This document shows, piece after piece, positions 46,653-57,181 of a stretch of DNA of 64,000 bases. Numbering within the stretch: the first letter of the stretch is position 1; each line of letters starts with the position of its first letter. The position numbers and the translations under genes are program-made. A model generated the notes under the pieces. The model made no database searches. It worked only from the letters and a program-made list of their open reading frames with translations, and was not told the origin of the DNA. Source of the DNA: Ustulina deusta (lineage: Eukaryota; Ascomycota; Sordariomycetes; Xylariales; Xylariaceae); the NCBI GenBank assembly GCA_023159155.1, contig JAJNNX010000001.1, positions 2,728,001-2,792,000 on the forward strand, read 5' to 3'.

Positions 46653-48324
46653 TAATGGAAGAAGGTAGATACTTATGTCGTTGATTCTAGTTAAGTATCG
46701 CTTGTAGCAGCCGTTGTACTAGGATGACTCGCTAGATTGCCCGAGCGATGCCGACAAGTTGTCACAAGAAGGGCGCCTCTTGCCCCGCCTATACGAGTGA
46801 TATATCACTCCACTGCCATTCATCATCTGGCTCCAGGTTGTTATTGGCGGGGAAGAGTCGCGGTCGACTACCTAATGGAATTCGTGGTGATACAGTCCTC
46901 GTTGTTTCCGGTTCTGGTATATGCACTCTAACAGGCGGCTAAATTTTATTACGTTTTTTTTCTGACACGCAATCCAATTATCTCTGTCGTCACACTCGCT
47001 CTCTTTAATGCTCCAAAACCGCCCTCGCTCTGCGATTGCATGGATCTCGCGCGCTAGATGTTTTAGCTCCGGGAACTTTCAAGCTATGCTAGTAGTTGTT
47101 CGCCGGGTCTCAGCGGCAGTGCAAGCGAAGCATATCTAGGAAATGCCGAGGCTTTAAGTCGGGAAATTTCTAGCAAAGAACCCGTGGGGGGGAATAAACG
47201 TTATATCGTCGCGGGGCTAGAGGCTCGCGTGCTGAAATCAAGACTCTGATTCGACCTCCAGATCACAACTCACCTTATGTGCCTCAATTGAAAGACATCT
47301 CCAGCGTTACCTTTATCAAGCAAAGGCCTCTCGGTCAGTGGAAATAGTCTCGCCAGGTACCATGAGTAGCCCTTCTTGATCCAAGGAAGCATATAGAGTG
47401 AGAGTCAACAGTCACTAATTGTAGTCGCGTATGATGTTGGGAAGTGCGTGTCGCTAAATAACAGGTGTTAGTGCTCAAGTACTATCTGACTCGTAGTGCC
47501 AAGTGTGGGCGTGTATTACTTATATATCAAATGATGTCCCGTACTCATGGCCACCGCAGGATTCAGGAACGCCACACTGCACACTTTAGATCGGCGAGCT
47601 CCCCTTAACCGCATTACCTACCCTGTAATTATGCGACTAGCCTCGAAGAACGGTTCCAATGACGACCGGAAGATCGATAGTTTTTGCTGGATAATTACGT
47701 GCGGTAGTTGGTAACAAACAAGTAGCATTCTTATCTATGGTGTATTATTTCTATTCAACGAGTGAGGAACCATGATAGGAAATGATCTCGTAACAAATTA
47801 TCGGAGGACGATAAGACGGTTCGGACAACTAGTAGCGGTCAGCCTATTGAGACACTCTTCTAGGTATTACAGATGCTGTCCTCTGACTACTTATGCAGGT
47901 CTGCAATAGGTGGCTGATGTTTCCCGGGCAGTACCCGGGTGTAAAATATGGCGCAATTCTTGGTGACACTGCTATAAGCGACCTTCCTAATTCGTATATC
48001 ACTCGTCGTTACTTTGGGCGTTATCTCGCGCAGTGACCTCCGTCACAGCTAATATATTATCCTACAACATAGACAATATGCTCGGATGACGACATCCTTT
48101 CCCCCCCGGCTTGGCTAGCCCGGCGCCCCGGGAAGCTTAGCGGGCGTGTCATATCAAAGTTGTAATTGAGACCCGATGAGAGCCTTCCGACAGAAGTCCT
48201 AAGGACAATGAGATATGTATGGTCTCTATCGTATTTAATCCCGCCGTATCCGATCGTGAAAACGTATTCGGATCAGCCTCTGTAATCCATTTTTGCTCGC
48301 TCTTTTCCCTTAAAATTTCGTAAG
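46653..48324. other. Intergenic region, no gene seen
   Basis: Open frames near 46737-46942 have no family signature. No RNA gene or repeat of note. Confidence 0.4.
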
Positions 48325-50547
48325 ATGAAGGTGCCGAAAATCCTAGCCGCTGGCTTGATTGCCGCCACGTTCGACAACGTTCACGCTCGCCATCTAAAGC
48401 GCGACGTCCCACGCCAAGACCTCCAATATGAAGCCCACAACTTTCAGCAGAAGATCAACCATTTCCCTCACAACAAACTCCCATTTGCGGATAAAACTTT
48501 CACCCAGCGATACTACTTTGATTCGTCTTACTACAAACCAGGTCAGCGTTGTTCAATTTGCCATCTTTCACGATTTACTGATAAAGAGAAGGCGGACCAG
48601 TGTACCTTTATATTAGTGGGGAAACGAGTGGTGAGTTCGCCTCGAGCCGACGTCGCCGGAGACGGCCATGGGAACGCCGTCCATATGTTAACGCACAGGA
48701 CTCTAAGGGCCCAGTAGATTCTCCAACCTCCAAACCGGAATTATTCAGATTCTTATGGAAGGTTGTTAAACCCCCCAGAGAAAAAAAAAAACGACCCGAC
48801 TGACACAGCATAGCAACCAATGGTATTGGCGTCATCCTAGAGAACCGTTACTATGGAGAAAGTTATCCATTTAATACCTCCACAACAGACCAGCTTGCCT
48901 TCCTCTCTACCGACCAAACCATCGCGGACAATAGCTATTTTGCACAGAATGCCGTGTTCCCGGGGATAGAAGGTGACTTGACAGCTCCAGGTACACCTTG
49001 GATTCTCTACGGTGGCAGTCTTGCAGGAGCACAGACAGCATTCTCGGTCAAACAATACGGTGACATTTTATATGGGGGTATAGCATCATCGGCTCCCATT
49101 CATGTTGTTGTGGGTTATCCTGAGTGGTATAATCCGATACAGAAGTACGCACCGCAGGTCAGTAACAAGAATTTGCCTTATGAGCTCCTACCTAAGTGAT
49201 CCGCGACTCGCAATTGTTTGGTTATTCTCGGTATCTATCTAATATGAACCCCGTCAAGGATTGTGTGAACCGTATCAACAACATAATTGACAAGTTTGAT
49301 GCACTTGTCGCAAAGAACAACAAGGTGGCCATCAAACAATTTAAAGCATTGTTTGGTTTGGGAGTGCTCACAGACCATCGAGATTTTGCCTCAGCGATAG
49401 CCGACCCCATCGGAAACCCCGGTTTCTATTTGTCTAACACCTGGCAGGAACTGAACTGGAACTCCAGCTATGGTTCCCGTGACTTTTTCTATTTCTGTGG
49501 CAATGTGTCGGATATTGACGCTCCTAAAGGGGTTTCTGACATTGATTACTCCATGAGCATTTACACGAATGGCGAACCTTGGGTTGGCTTAGGAGGATAC
49601 GCTGTAAGTATCCTGTTCTTCCACCTCCCCGAAGTATGATATCGCTCGCTTACAAATATCTAACAATTTTTCATAATAGAACTATATTAAGAAGTATACT
49701 CTCCCCCTCTGTCGATCGGGAAATTATAATAGTCATGATTGCTGGGTGAGTTTTCTGCTGAAACCTAATTCGTGGTAATTAGTCCTAGTCATGAAGATAG
49801 TCTGACTTGGAAGAGCAGGGAACCCAAAATCAGAGTGCCTGGGCAGACATCACAAACAGTGGCACTCGTTCCTACTTGTACACGAGTTGCACCGAGCAGG
49901 TATGGACTTAGCCCACGGGTTATCCCTCGCATAATTCACATGACAATGTAACTTAACCTGAACTATATTCACTAGGGAGCTTACATCGACGCGCCCAAGG
50001 AAGGACCGAGCTTACTATCACGCGTCGTTAATACTTCGTATGAGCAGCAATGGTGCACAGTAAGCTTCCATCTTTCCATATGGCAATTTTATGATGCCAA
50101 TGCCTCGTTTTCTCTTTCGTGGGTCAATTCATCAGCAAACCCAGCACTAATTATATCAAAACACAGTGGGCCTTCCCGAAAGGGGGGTACAACAAGGTTC
50201 CATCGAGCCCTAATATTAATACCTACAACAGCTTTGGTGACTTCAACTTCACCGCCGACAGGTTGGCGTTTATCGACGGCGACCAGGACGTCTGGAATGG
50301 GCTCTGTTACCACTCGCCTCTGGCCCCAGCGAGAAGGCAGACGTCGGATTTACACCCAGAGCTCTTCATCACGGGAGCCGGTCACCATTGGGACTCGTCC
50401 GGGATTCTAAACGTCGAAGCCGAACCCCAGTTCATCCGAGAAGCCCACCTGTGGGAAATCCGCACGGTCAAGAAGTGGCTGCGGGAATTTGACTCTTGGA
50501 AGTCCTCGAGGAAGGTTTCTAGCAGGAAGTACGTCAAACCCTTCTAG
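48325..50547 (+). CDS. Serine carboxypeptidase S28 family (Pro-Xaa peptidase-like), secreted
   Basis: Secreted or vacuolar serine peptidase of family S28. Nine exons as modelled: 48325-48541, 48592-48634, 48718-48761, 48814-49157, 49259-49603, 49680-49745, 49819-49899, 49976-50059 and 50167-50547, 534 aa. The N terminus is a likely signal peptide (MKVPKILAAGLIAATFDNVHA). Landmarks: QKINHFPHNK, GGPVYLYISGET, GIGVILENRYYGESYPF, nucleophile motif WILYGGSLAGAQTAF, Asp region FIDGDQDVWNG and His region TGAGHHWDSSG, so the catalytic triad is present. Exons 2-4 are less certain: a canonical GTGAGT at 48631 puts exon 3 out of frame, whereas a weak GTTCGC four bases later keeps it. Exon 3 also ends at a weak GTTGTT. 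If these sites fail, the gene would be damaged; otherwise it is complete and of normal length. Confidence 0.82.
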
Positions 50548-51667
50548 GGTGGGCTCGGTTCGCCAAATGGAAGTGCATCATCGGTATCTTCTCAACTCGG
50601 CGGGGTTATCGGCGATATTTGGGTAAATTTGCGCCAGCAACATGACATTCTCCTATCACCGGACCCATAAAGAGAATAATTTTCGCACTCTACTTAGCAA
50701 TGATCAGGCAAAGCCAGGTGGAGTGGGTGATGTACGGGTCGGCCATGAGCGGAGGTTAAGTTGTTATGTTCAAAGTGAGGACGAGGACTCGTCCCCATCG
50801 CTTAAATACGGTGTTAAATTACTCTTCGCCCTTCTACTTGTCGCAAGCGGTCAGCATTTCAATCGTAGCAACAATGGTCTGACGCATAAAGTAACTTGGT
50901 GTGAGTCGCAATCCCTGTTATACAGTGCTCCTCCTACGTATTCATTAGTGCCCTTGTAAGCGTGCAAATGTAGGTAAGGGCGACGAGAAACTGCGTACTT
51001 ACGCGGCTCTAACATTGGCGTACATGACGATGGCGCAGAATTGGAAACTTTGGCCTAGAAATATAGAATATAAAAACTTGCACTCAATGTAATGTTCTCT
51101 TCTGTTGGTGTTGTTTCCATTACTTGGATCCGCTGGGGGCGCAATACCTCTGCTTTTCTAGATAACAGCTGAACCTACAGCGGCTCAAAAACGCCCCATC
51201 GGCGTTTTTAGAAGGCCGAAATATCTTTGTATCATACAGTACAATTTCTGCCCTAATTCATGAGAAAAACAATAAATAAAAGCTATTTTCTGAAAGATAA
51301 CCCATTTGTTAATATATATAAAAATTTCTTTCTCTTTTTTCTTTTCCTTTGTCTAAAACCTGTTATATATGCCACGTTCTATAGCGAAGGTTTTTGGACC
51401 TAAACAAAAAACGGAGGACTTTTTCAAGTGACTGTAGAAATCTGCCAGCTGTCAGCTTGGAGACAGCCCCAGAACCCAAGCACACACACTTCTATGGGAC
51501 GAGAAGAGTGGAGGTACTCACTCTAAGCTCTCGTTACTGCATCTGCTATCTTAACTACCTACCTCATATCAACTTGGGTGTTTATGGTGCTCAGTTTCGA
51601 ATAAAGGCATCACTATTTGCGCATACGCACCATTAACTATTTAACATCCAGACCTGACTTGAAAAAA
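50548..51667. other. Intergenic region between S28 peptidase and TPR gene
   Basis: No gene seen. Contains AT-rich DNA at 51260-51370 and a hairpin listed separately. Confidence 0.4.
51187..51209. repeat. Hairpin with A/T-rich arms
   Basis: Perfect nine-base arms AAAAACGCC and GGCGTTTTT around a five-base loop. It resembles a bacterial terminator in shape but lies in fungal intergenic DNA about 650 bp from the nearest upstream stop. Confidence 0.6.
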
Positions 51668-53321
51668 ATGGCACCACCACGATTGAAATTGGCGAAAAAA
51701 AATCGAGACTCGGCGGTTAGTGATGTTTTCTTGGCACGATCGCACAGAGACAACGGCTAAGTGGGCATTGCAGAAACTTGTCGACACGGATGACTATCTT
51801 CAATCAGGTGATAGCCATGAGGAAGCCATGAGAAAGCATCGAGTTGGGGACCCTGTCAAAGCCTTGCGATTCGCCGATAGGGCTCTCGATGTTTACTCCC
51901 AGGGACTAGCCAGGTTCCCTCGCAGCTTTGATCTGGCCTACAACAAGGCACGGCTCGAGCTCGACAAGGCGACTGATCCTGTACTTTCTGACGCGCTCGA
52001 GGTCCCTGCCATAAGTGTGCTGCGACAGGCCCTCAGCTCTCACAACTATGCCCTAGAGTTAGCGCCAACACATGCCGACACCCTGTTCAACCTGGCCCAG
52101 GTCCTCACAAGTATCGCTGAGATTATTGCGGAGGACGAAGAAGCTGGCGATTCGGAAGCAATCCAGAAACTGGAACAGGCGCTCGAGATCCAGAGCCGGT
52201 GCTTTGAACTGCAGTATGCCGCTTTTGCGGGAAGCCGCCTCGAACTCGAACAAGCAATGCGTGAAACTGCCCAACAGGAGATGGCGCAGTTTGAGTTTGG
52301 TGGTGGACAGGCAGCTACCAGCACTACCTCCAAATCCCAGAATGTTAGTCGAGAGGAACAATGGGTCAGCATAGAAGAGCCGGTCACCGCAGTCACTCTT
52401 CTTGAAACGATTGTTGCTCAGATAGAAGCCCTCAGTGCTCTTTGCAGCATCCTAAGCTCCTCTCTAACCACCTCTGCCGTGTCCGCCCTGTCTTGGATCG
52501 ACTCATACTCGATGAACCTGCTTACGCATACATTGCCAACAGTTCTCGATGAAAACCAACAGGTTCTAGAACCCCGTCTATCCGATGTAATGCTGCCGAA
52601 GGCCGTCTTCACGAGTAACTACCTTGAACTATCCTTCAGATTGTCCGCAATCGATGTGGAAAAGTATAAACAGGAACTTGATGCTGCATTTGCACAGCCC
52701 GGACTTAATGCCGCCTCTGAAGGTGTCCTTTTGGCTAGTGCTAACGCTCTTTTATCCCTTAATAGCGCACTTGCCGATCTCGACCCGAAGACAGGATCCC
52801 ATGCGGCGCTCAGGTGGAAAATATTAATCGATGCACAATCTCGCCTCTCATCTGTCGCGAGTATACCGAACATCGATAAGCATACAGTTGCTACAACACA
52901 CCTGTTGAGGGGAGACATCTCCTTGTTCCTACAAATACTAGCATATCCCCCTGTCGCACATGCACAAGCTCAGACTACAACACCGCAGCTTCTAAAGCAC
53001 GCAGAAGTATACTATCGGAACGCGAGTAAGCTACTCGGCTCGCTGGGCCGTTCCACAGATGAGGAGAGATTCGTCTGTGAATTGAAAGGTGCCGTAGTGG
53101 GTGTCTTGCAACAAGTCGCGACGGACCAGGCAGCCGCAGGCAATAGCTCGGGCCAAGGCAATAGCGGTACAATTATCGACCTGACAGCATCTACACGCCA
53201 GATCGAGTTGGCTCTGGAGCCTGTATTGAGGGTCCGGGGGGAACAGTGGGTAAGAGACCGCATCGAAGATATGGTCAACGAGGGGTTGGCGTTACCACAG
53301 GTCTTTTCAGCCATAATGTAG
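51668..53321 (+). CDS. TPR-like helical repeat protein
   Basis: Conserved ascomycete protein of tetratricopeptide-like helices, probably a cytosolic or nuclear scaffold or chaperone. The CDS is join(51668..51715, 51774..53321), 531 aa. The first exon codes a basic start (MAPPRLKLAKKNRDSA). The 58-nt intron has GTTAGT, branch GGCTAAG and TTGCAG; the alternative ATG at 51720 lies inside this intron. Repeat-like helices: ALRFADRALDVYSQGLARFP, FDLAYNKARLELDKA, YALELAPTHADTLFNLAQVL, then EQWVSIEEPVTAVTLLETI and a helical second half with VATTHLLRGDISLF and LLKHAEVYYRNASKLLG. The C terminus is VRDRIEDMVNEGLALPQVF. It recalls the ribosomal-protein chaperone Acl4 type, but I am not sure of that link. 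Confidence 0.82.
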
Positions 53322-55065
53322 AGTTAGCTTCTAGCATCATGTTGTGGAATGAGAATGCGCACCCCTAAAAGCGTCTCAAAACGCTGTCGCGCCGAGGTCA
53401 GGGTCGCGGTAGAGCGCCGAAAAAAACGGGATTCCACGACTCAGTGTCTTGCGCGCAAGCCATACGCCCGAGCCCCGCCTTCGTGTCTTGCGGCGATGCA
53501 CGAGCTCAGTTTCATATTCGCAGGTTCTCACAAGAAGCCATCGTAGGCAATTCCGAAACAGTGTCCTTACCACTACGCGCTCTCGAGTGCCCTGCTGCGG
53601 ACACCGAGATGGAAGCCGAACGAAAGCTCGAGAAGGACCGGCGCGGAAATCACTAACCACACTGGACTAAACGCATGACGGACCCCCCGGCTCATGAGGT
53701 TGGAGGTACGACGAGTCCTTGGGTAGCTGCCGGCTTTTCACAACAGGCCACACCCATACTAGTAGAGACAGTGCACGGAACCAATGATAGCTGGGATGAG
53801 AGCCCATACTTCGAGACTTCTGCCCACATCACGGGCCGGAGGGTCTGCGGTAAAAACACATAGGGGTTCAAGTTCGGTGTCGTGAAGGGCTATAAATTGA
53901 GAAATAAAGCCCCACGAGCTGGAACCTGGAGAAACAAGACTAGTGTTGCATGAACAACTCGACCATTACGTTTTGGTACTGAAGAATAAACATTTTGTCT
54001 CAACCTCCTATATGCCGTTCGCGTTATATAGTAGTGATATAACAGTAACAGTCACCCATGGTATGTATTAAAAATCTCGAATAGTCACTGATTCGTGTGG
54101 GATAGGTTAGGCGGCCAAACACTTTCCGGCTTGCACGGCCCCTCGGGTTCCTTTTTTTTTTTTTTTTTTTCTTCACTGGGGCAGAGGCATGACAGACAAT
54201 GCGCTTGTGTTTATGGAGAAGATAGGGGAAATCCCTAAGAGTAATCCAATAAATTCAGCGCCCAGCCTAGGCTCCTGTCACCCCATGGTTTGCATCTGCG
54301 CAGCAAGCAAAAACATGTTCCAGGCGCGTTGGGGACACGGGGAATATTTTGTTAGTCACTCGGTGCTCATGGAGGTTCCGTGCTACATGCCAATTGTGAT
54401 GCAGCAACAACCGCTGGTCGGGCCTTGACGAGTTTTTATGACCTCCCTATAGCTCCGGGATACAATATTGCCCAATGACGACGCCGAAGCGGGAGGTGGG
54501 GGTTTCAATCCCAGCGCAGTCCTCCCTGAATCCTCTCGTGAAACTTACAACCCTTCTTGGTATGAATTGACGGGCAAGCAACACTCCTCACTAGTCATTG
54601 CATCGGGTTCATCAATCAAGACACGTTCGAAAATTGGATCGAGCCTCCGGGTCTTGGACCAGGTTGCCGAGAGAGCGGAAGGGGAGTAACTACACTATTC
54701 TGCTGGAGTAGGTCGGTGAGAAAGGGCTACGTTAGTTGGCTAGCACAGTTTTCGGAGATGGAAGATTGAACCTTGAGTCTAGCAAGGCTAATCAAGTTGT
54801 GTCAGCGGCTTTCTATTTCTTTACATTGTTCAAGTTCACGCGCGCGCGAATTGAATTCTGTCATATTGGTCCCACGTTCTTGAATACACTCACATTAGTA
54901 TAGCACGTCACTTTTGGACTGACTGACTGAATATACATATATGTATTTACTAGTGATTCCAAATGGTATTATTCATATTCCTCGTCTAAATCATAGCTCG
55001 CGAGTTTCCAAATCTACAGGGTATCTCCGCCGTCCGTGTCCTCCTCCTCCTCCCATCACCGCGAG
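53322..55065. other. Intergenic region with poly-T tract
   Basis: A 19-T run lies at 54152-54170. Open frames at 54189-54428 and 54468-54689 have no recognisable features. No RNA gene seen. Confidence 0.4.
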
Positions 55066-55507
55066 TTATTTCTGCCGACGAGAAGGGCTCGCTGGAGGGC
55101 TCTCTAACAGATCAGGGGCGTTGTGGGTAGTGGGGTGTTGACCATTGATATCAACACTGTCACGGTCGTGATGCGGGCCTGTTAGATCGGGAGCATCCTG
55201 CTCGTGGGAGTGACGACGTCCATCTATGTCCCGATCATCTGGCTCAACATGACGGCCTGTTATGTCGACGGGAGCGTGAGTGGCAGGTCGCGAACAGTTT
55301 AAGTCTAGATCTGGGCGGGCTCCAGTCGACTTTCTGGGGGAAGCTAAGGCGGCGTGATGTTAGTATTGAGCGAGCATAATCAGTTTGGACGTCAAGATTG
55401 AGACTGCTAGACTTACCATGTTTCTTCTCCTTGGCTTGATCATGCGTGTGATCATCATGGTGATGATGTGTGACGGCGTCCTTGATCTTGTGAATGATGC
55501 CCGACAT
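55066..55507 (-). CDS. Small histidine-rich hydrophilic repeat protein
   Basis: Fungal small hydrophilic protein, 122 aa, CDS complement(join(55066..55343, 55417..55507)). Intron 55344-55416 has GTAAGT and CTTAG. The N terminus MSGIIHKIKDAVTHHHHDDH resembles the conidiation- or stress-related small proteins that start MSGI..K.KDA in ascomycetes. The rest is a degenerate repeat of about 25 residues with APVDITGRH, DRDIDGRRHSHEQDAPDLTG and DRDSVDINGQHPTTHNAPDL. About a sixth of residues are His, with many Asp, so divalent-metal binding is plausible (inference). No signal peptide or membrane segment. Confidence 0.72.
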
Positions 55508-56414
55508 GATTGATGGTTTGAGGGGTGTGCAATGAGATGCTGGTTCCAAAACGATGTTCGACTTGAAGCAGTGTTCGGAGATTGATTTAATAGGTAGTGA
55601 CTCGTTGATTGAGTGATGGATGGCAATGGTGATGATGATGCTGTTGTTCTGGGTTCATTTGAGAGCGAACTTTCAGCACTTTTATATATATTGACATCTC
55701 AGCTACATTACCGAGATATATCATGGACCTCAGTCAGCACCCGCAGGTATTCTATGACCGCATTTGGTAATCTCAAGCAAGAATTTCGCACCATGAGACG
55801 AATCTAGATTCGCGCCGCGGGTTAGCCCACTCTCGTCGTCTAGGGCACCTATGACTTCATCGTCTAGGATAGATTGGTATCTAGCCCGCAATTTGTCAAT
55901 GCTCTGTAAAGTCCCGCGGATTACTTACACGTACCACGAACAGTAAGCACATGAAAATGTCTGTCCTACTCGAGAAGATTAAGCCCCCCTGAGCAGGTCT
56001 TTGCGACCAGCTGTCGAGCTAAAACTTGAATGAAAATCCCTTGTAATATCCCTAGATAGATGTCCAAAATACCACCCCCAGGAGGCTTTATTTGCTAGGA
56101 TCTCTTTTACCCTCGATGTATAATTCCTATCTCCGGCGACCCCCGTGCACTGCCCGTGTGCCACCTCGGGTTTTCAGAGAGGATTTGAAGACTCCAAGGA
56201 CTCTAGCCGAGCTGGGGGTGAGGTGCTGAAAACCCCTTGCAATGCACAGTTCGCAGTTCGCCTCCCGCATGAAATCCGAAGAGCGATGCTTGCTCCATGG
56301 GCAGTTCAAAATTCCTTCGCGGTCTACCCCGAAAAAAACGGCAGAGACTCGGCTTCTCTCAAATGCGGTCGAACGTTCTGGTTTGTTGCTGGGTTACCTC
56401 TTCCTCGAGTCATG

Positions 56415-56446
56415 CGATCGATTGATGGTTCATCATCAATCGATCG
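56415..56446. repeat. Perfect 13-bp inverted repeat
   Basis: Arms CGATCGATTGATG and CATCAATCGATCG are exact reverse complements around a six-base loop. Confidence 0.9.
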
Positions 56447-56646
56447 TCGAAAAAAATGGTAGTCCCATGTGATTTCTTCTCAACTTCCCAATTCGCATCC
56501 CAATGTCGTCGTCGTCTATCTAAGCCTCGTGTCAGGTGGGACATTCATTCACTGCCCCCTCTCATAATTCCACAGCGAGCTCCTAGACTACGTCATGCAC
56601 TCGCTAGACAGGCACTTAGGTATGTGTTGGAACCAGGCGCCAATCG

Positions 56647-56727
56647 CATTAGTCACATCAGTCACATTAGTCACATCAGTCACATTAGTCACATCAGTCA
56701 CATTAGTCACATTAGTCACATCAGTCA
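56647..56727. repeat. 9-bp minisatellite, nine units
   Basis: Units are CATTAGTCA or CATCAGTCA, alternating with one exception, followed by a partial copy. Five units contain TTAGTCA (TGACTAA on the other strand), close to the AP-1/Gcn4-type bZIP site. Confidence 0.9.
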
Positions 56728-57181
56728 CATCGTCACTTCGACAAAGGGCATTTACTCAGCAGCCAGCTCGTGCCACTGATGCAAATAGGCCACTTGAAGC
56801 GCAAACTCTTTGCGTGTGGATATTCGCATTTCATGAGTTTTTCACGCCATAAACCTGCACTGAAGAGTTCTGGTCCCGATGATGCGACGACACTTGAGCA
56901 AGCCGTTGGCCCCGCCTGCCTGCGATATGCGCAGCCAATTAATTCCTCGCACTTCTCATCGCATTGGTTGAAGAAGCGTCTTCGTCGGGACGAGATTGAC
57001 CGAAGACGATGGATGAAGTCGTCGACCACTCCGATTCCTAGAATCGAGCGTCGTTATGACCGGTAAAATGGGTCACTCGGGGGCATTTTCTCCGCAATAG
57101 CATTATAAGCCTCGCGCTTTTTCTTTGCTCGGGTGGTCGAAAATAGATGGGACCGGTGGGTAAATACCAACATGCTTCGAG

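Larger units (their letters stand above)
55508..57181. promoter_or_regulatory. Upstream region of the pectin lyase gene with hairpin and minisatellite
   Basis: No gene recognised. Two striking elements lie 450-770 bp before the lyase start, described in the next entries. The left end probably serves the divergent His-rich protein gene. Confidence 0.4.

Noticed and set aside
51187..51209. Hairpin followed by T residues considered as a rho-independent terminator
   Set aside because: The host is a eukaryote and the hairpin is far from any upstream stop codon; kept only as a structural repeat.
51720..51773. ATG at 51720 as start of the TPR protein
   Set aside because: It lies within a well-formed 58-nt intron (GTTAGT, GCTAAG, TTGCAG), and ATG 51668 gives a family-like basic N terminus.
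56647..56727. Regular repeat array considered as a CRISPR-like array
   Set aside because: Units are 9 bp, directly adjacent and without spacers, in a fungal genome; it is a minisatellite.
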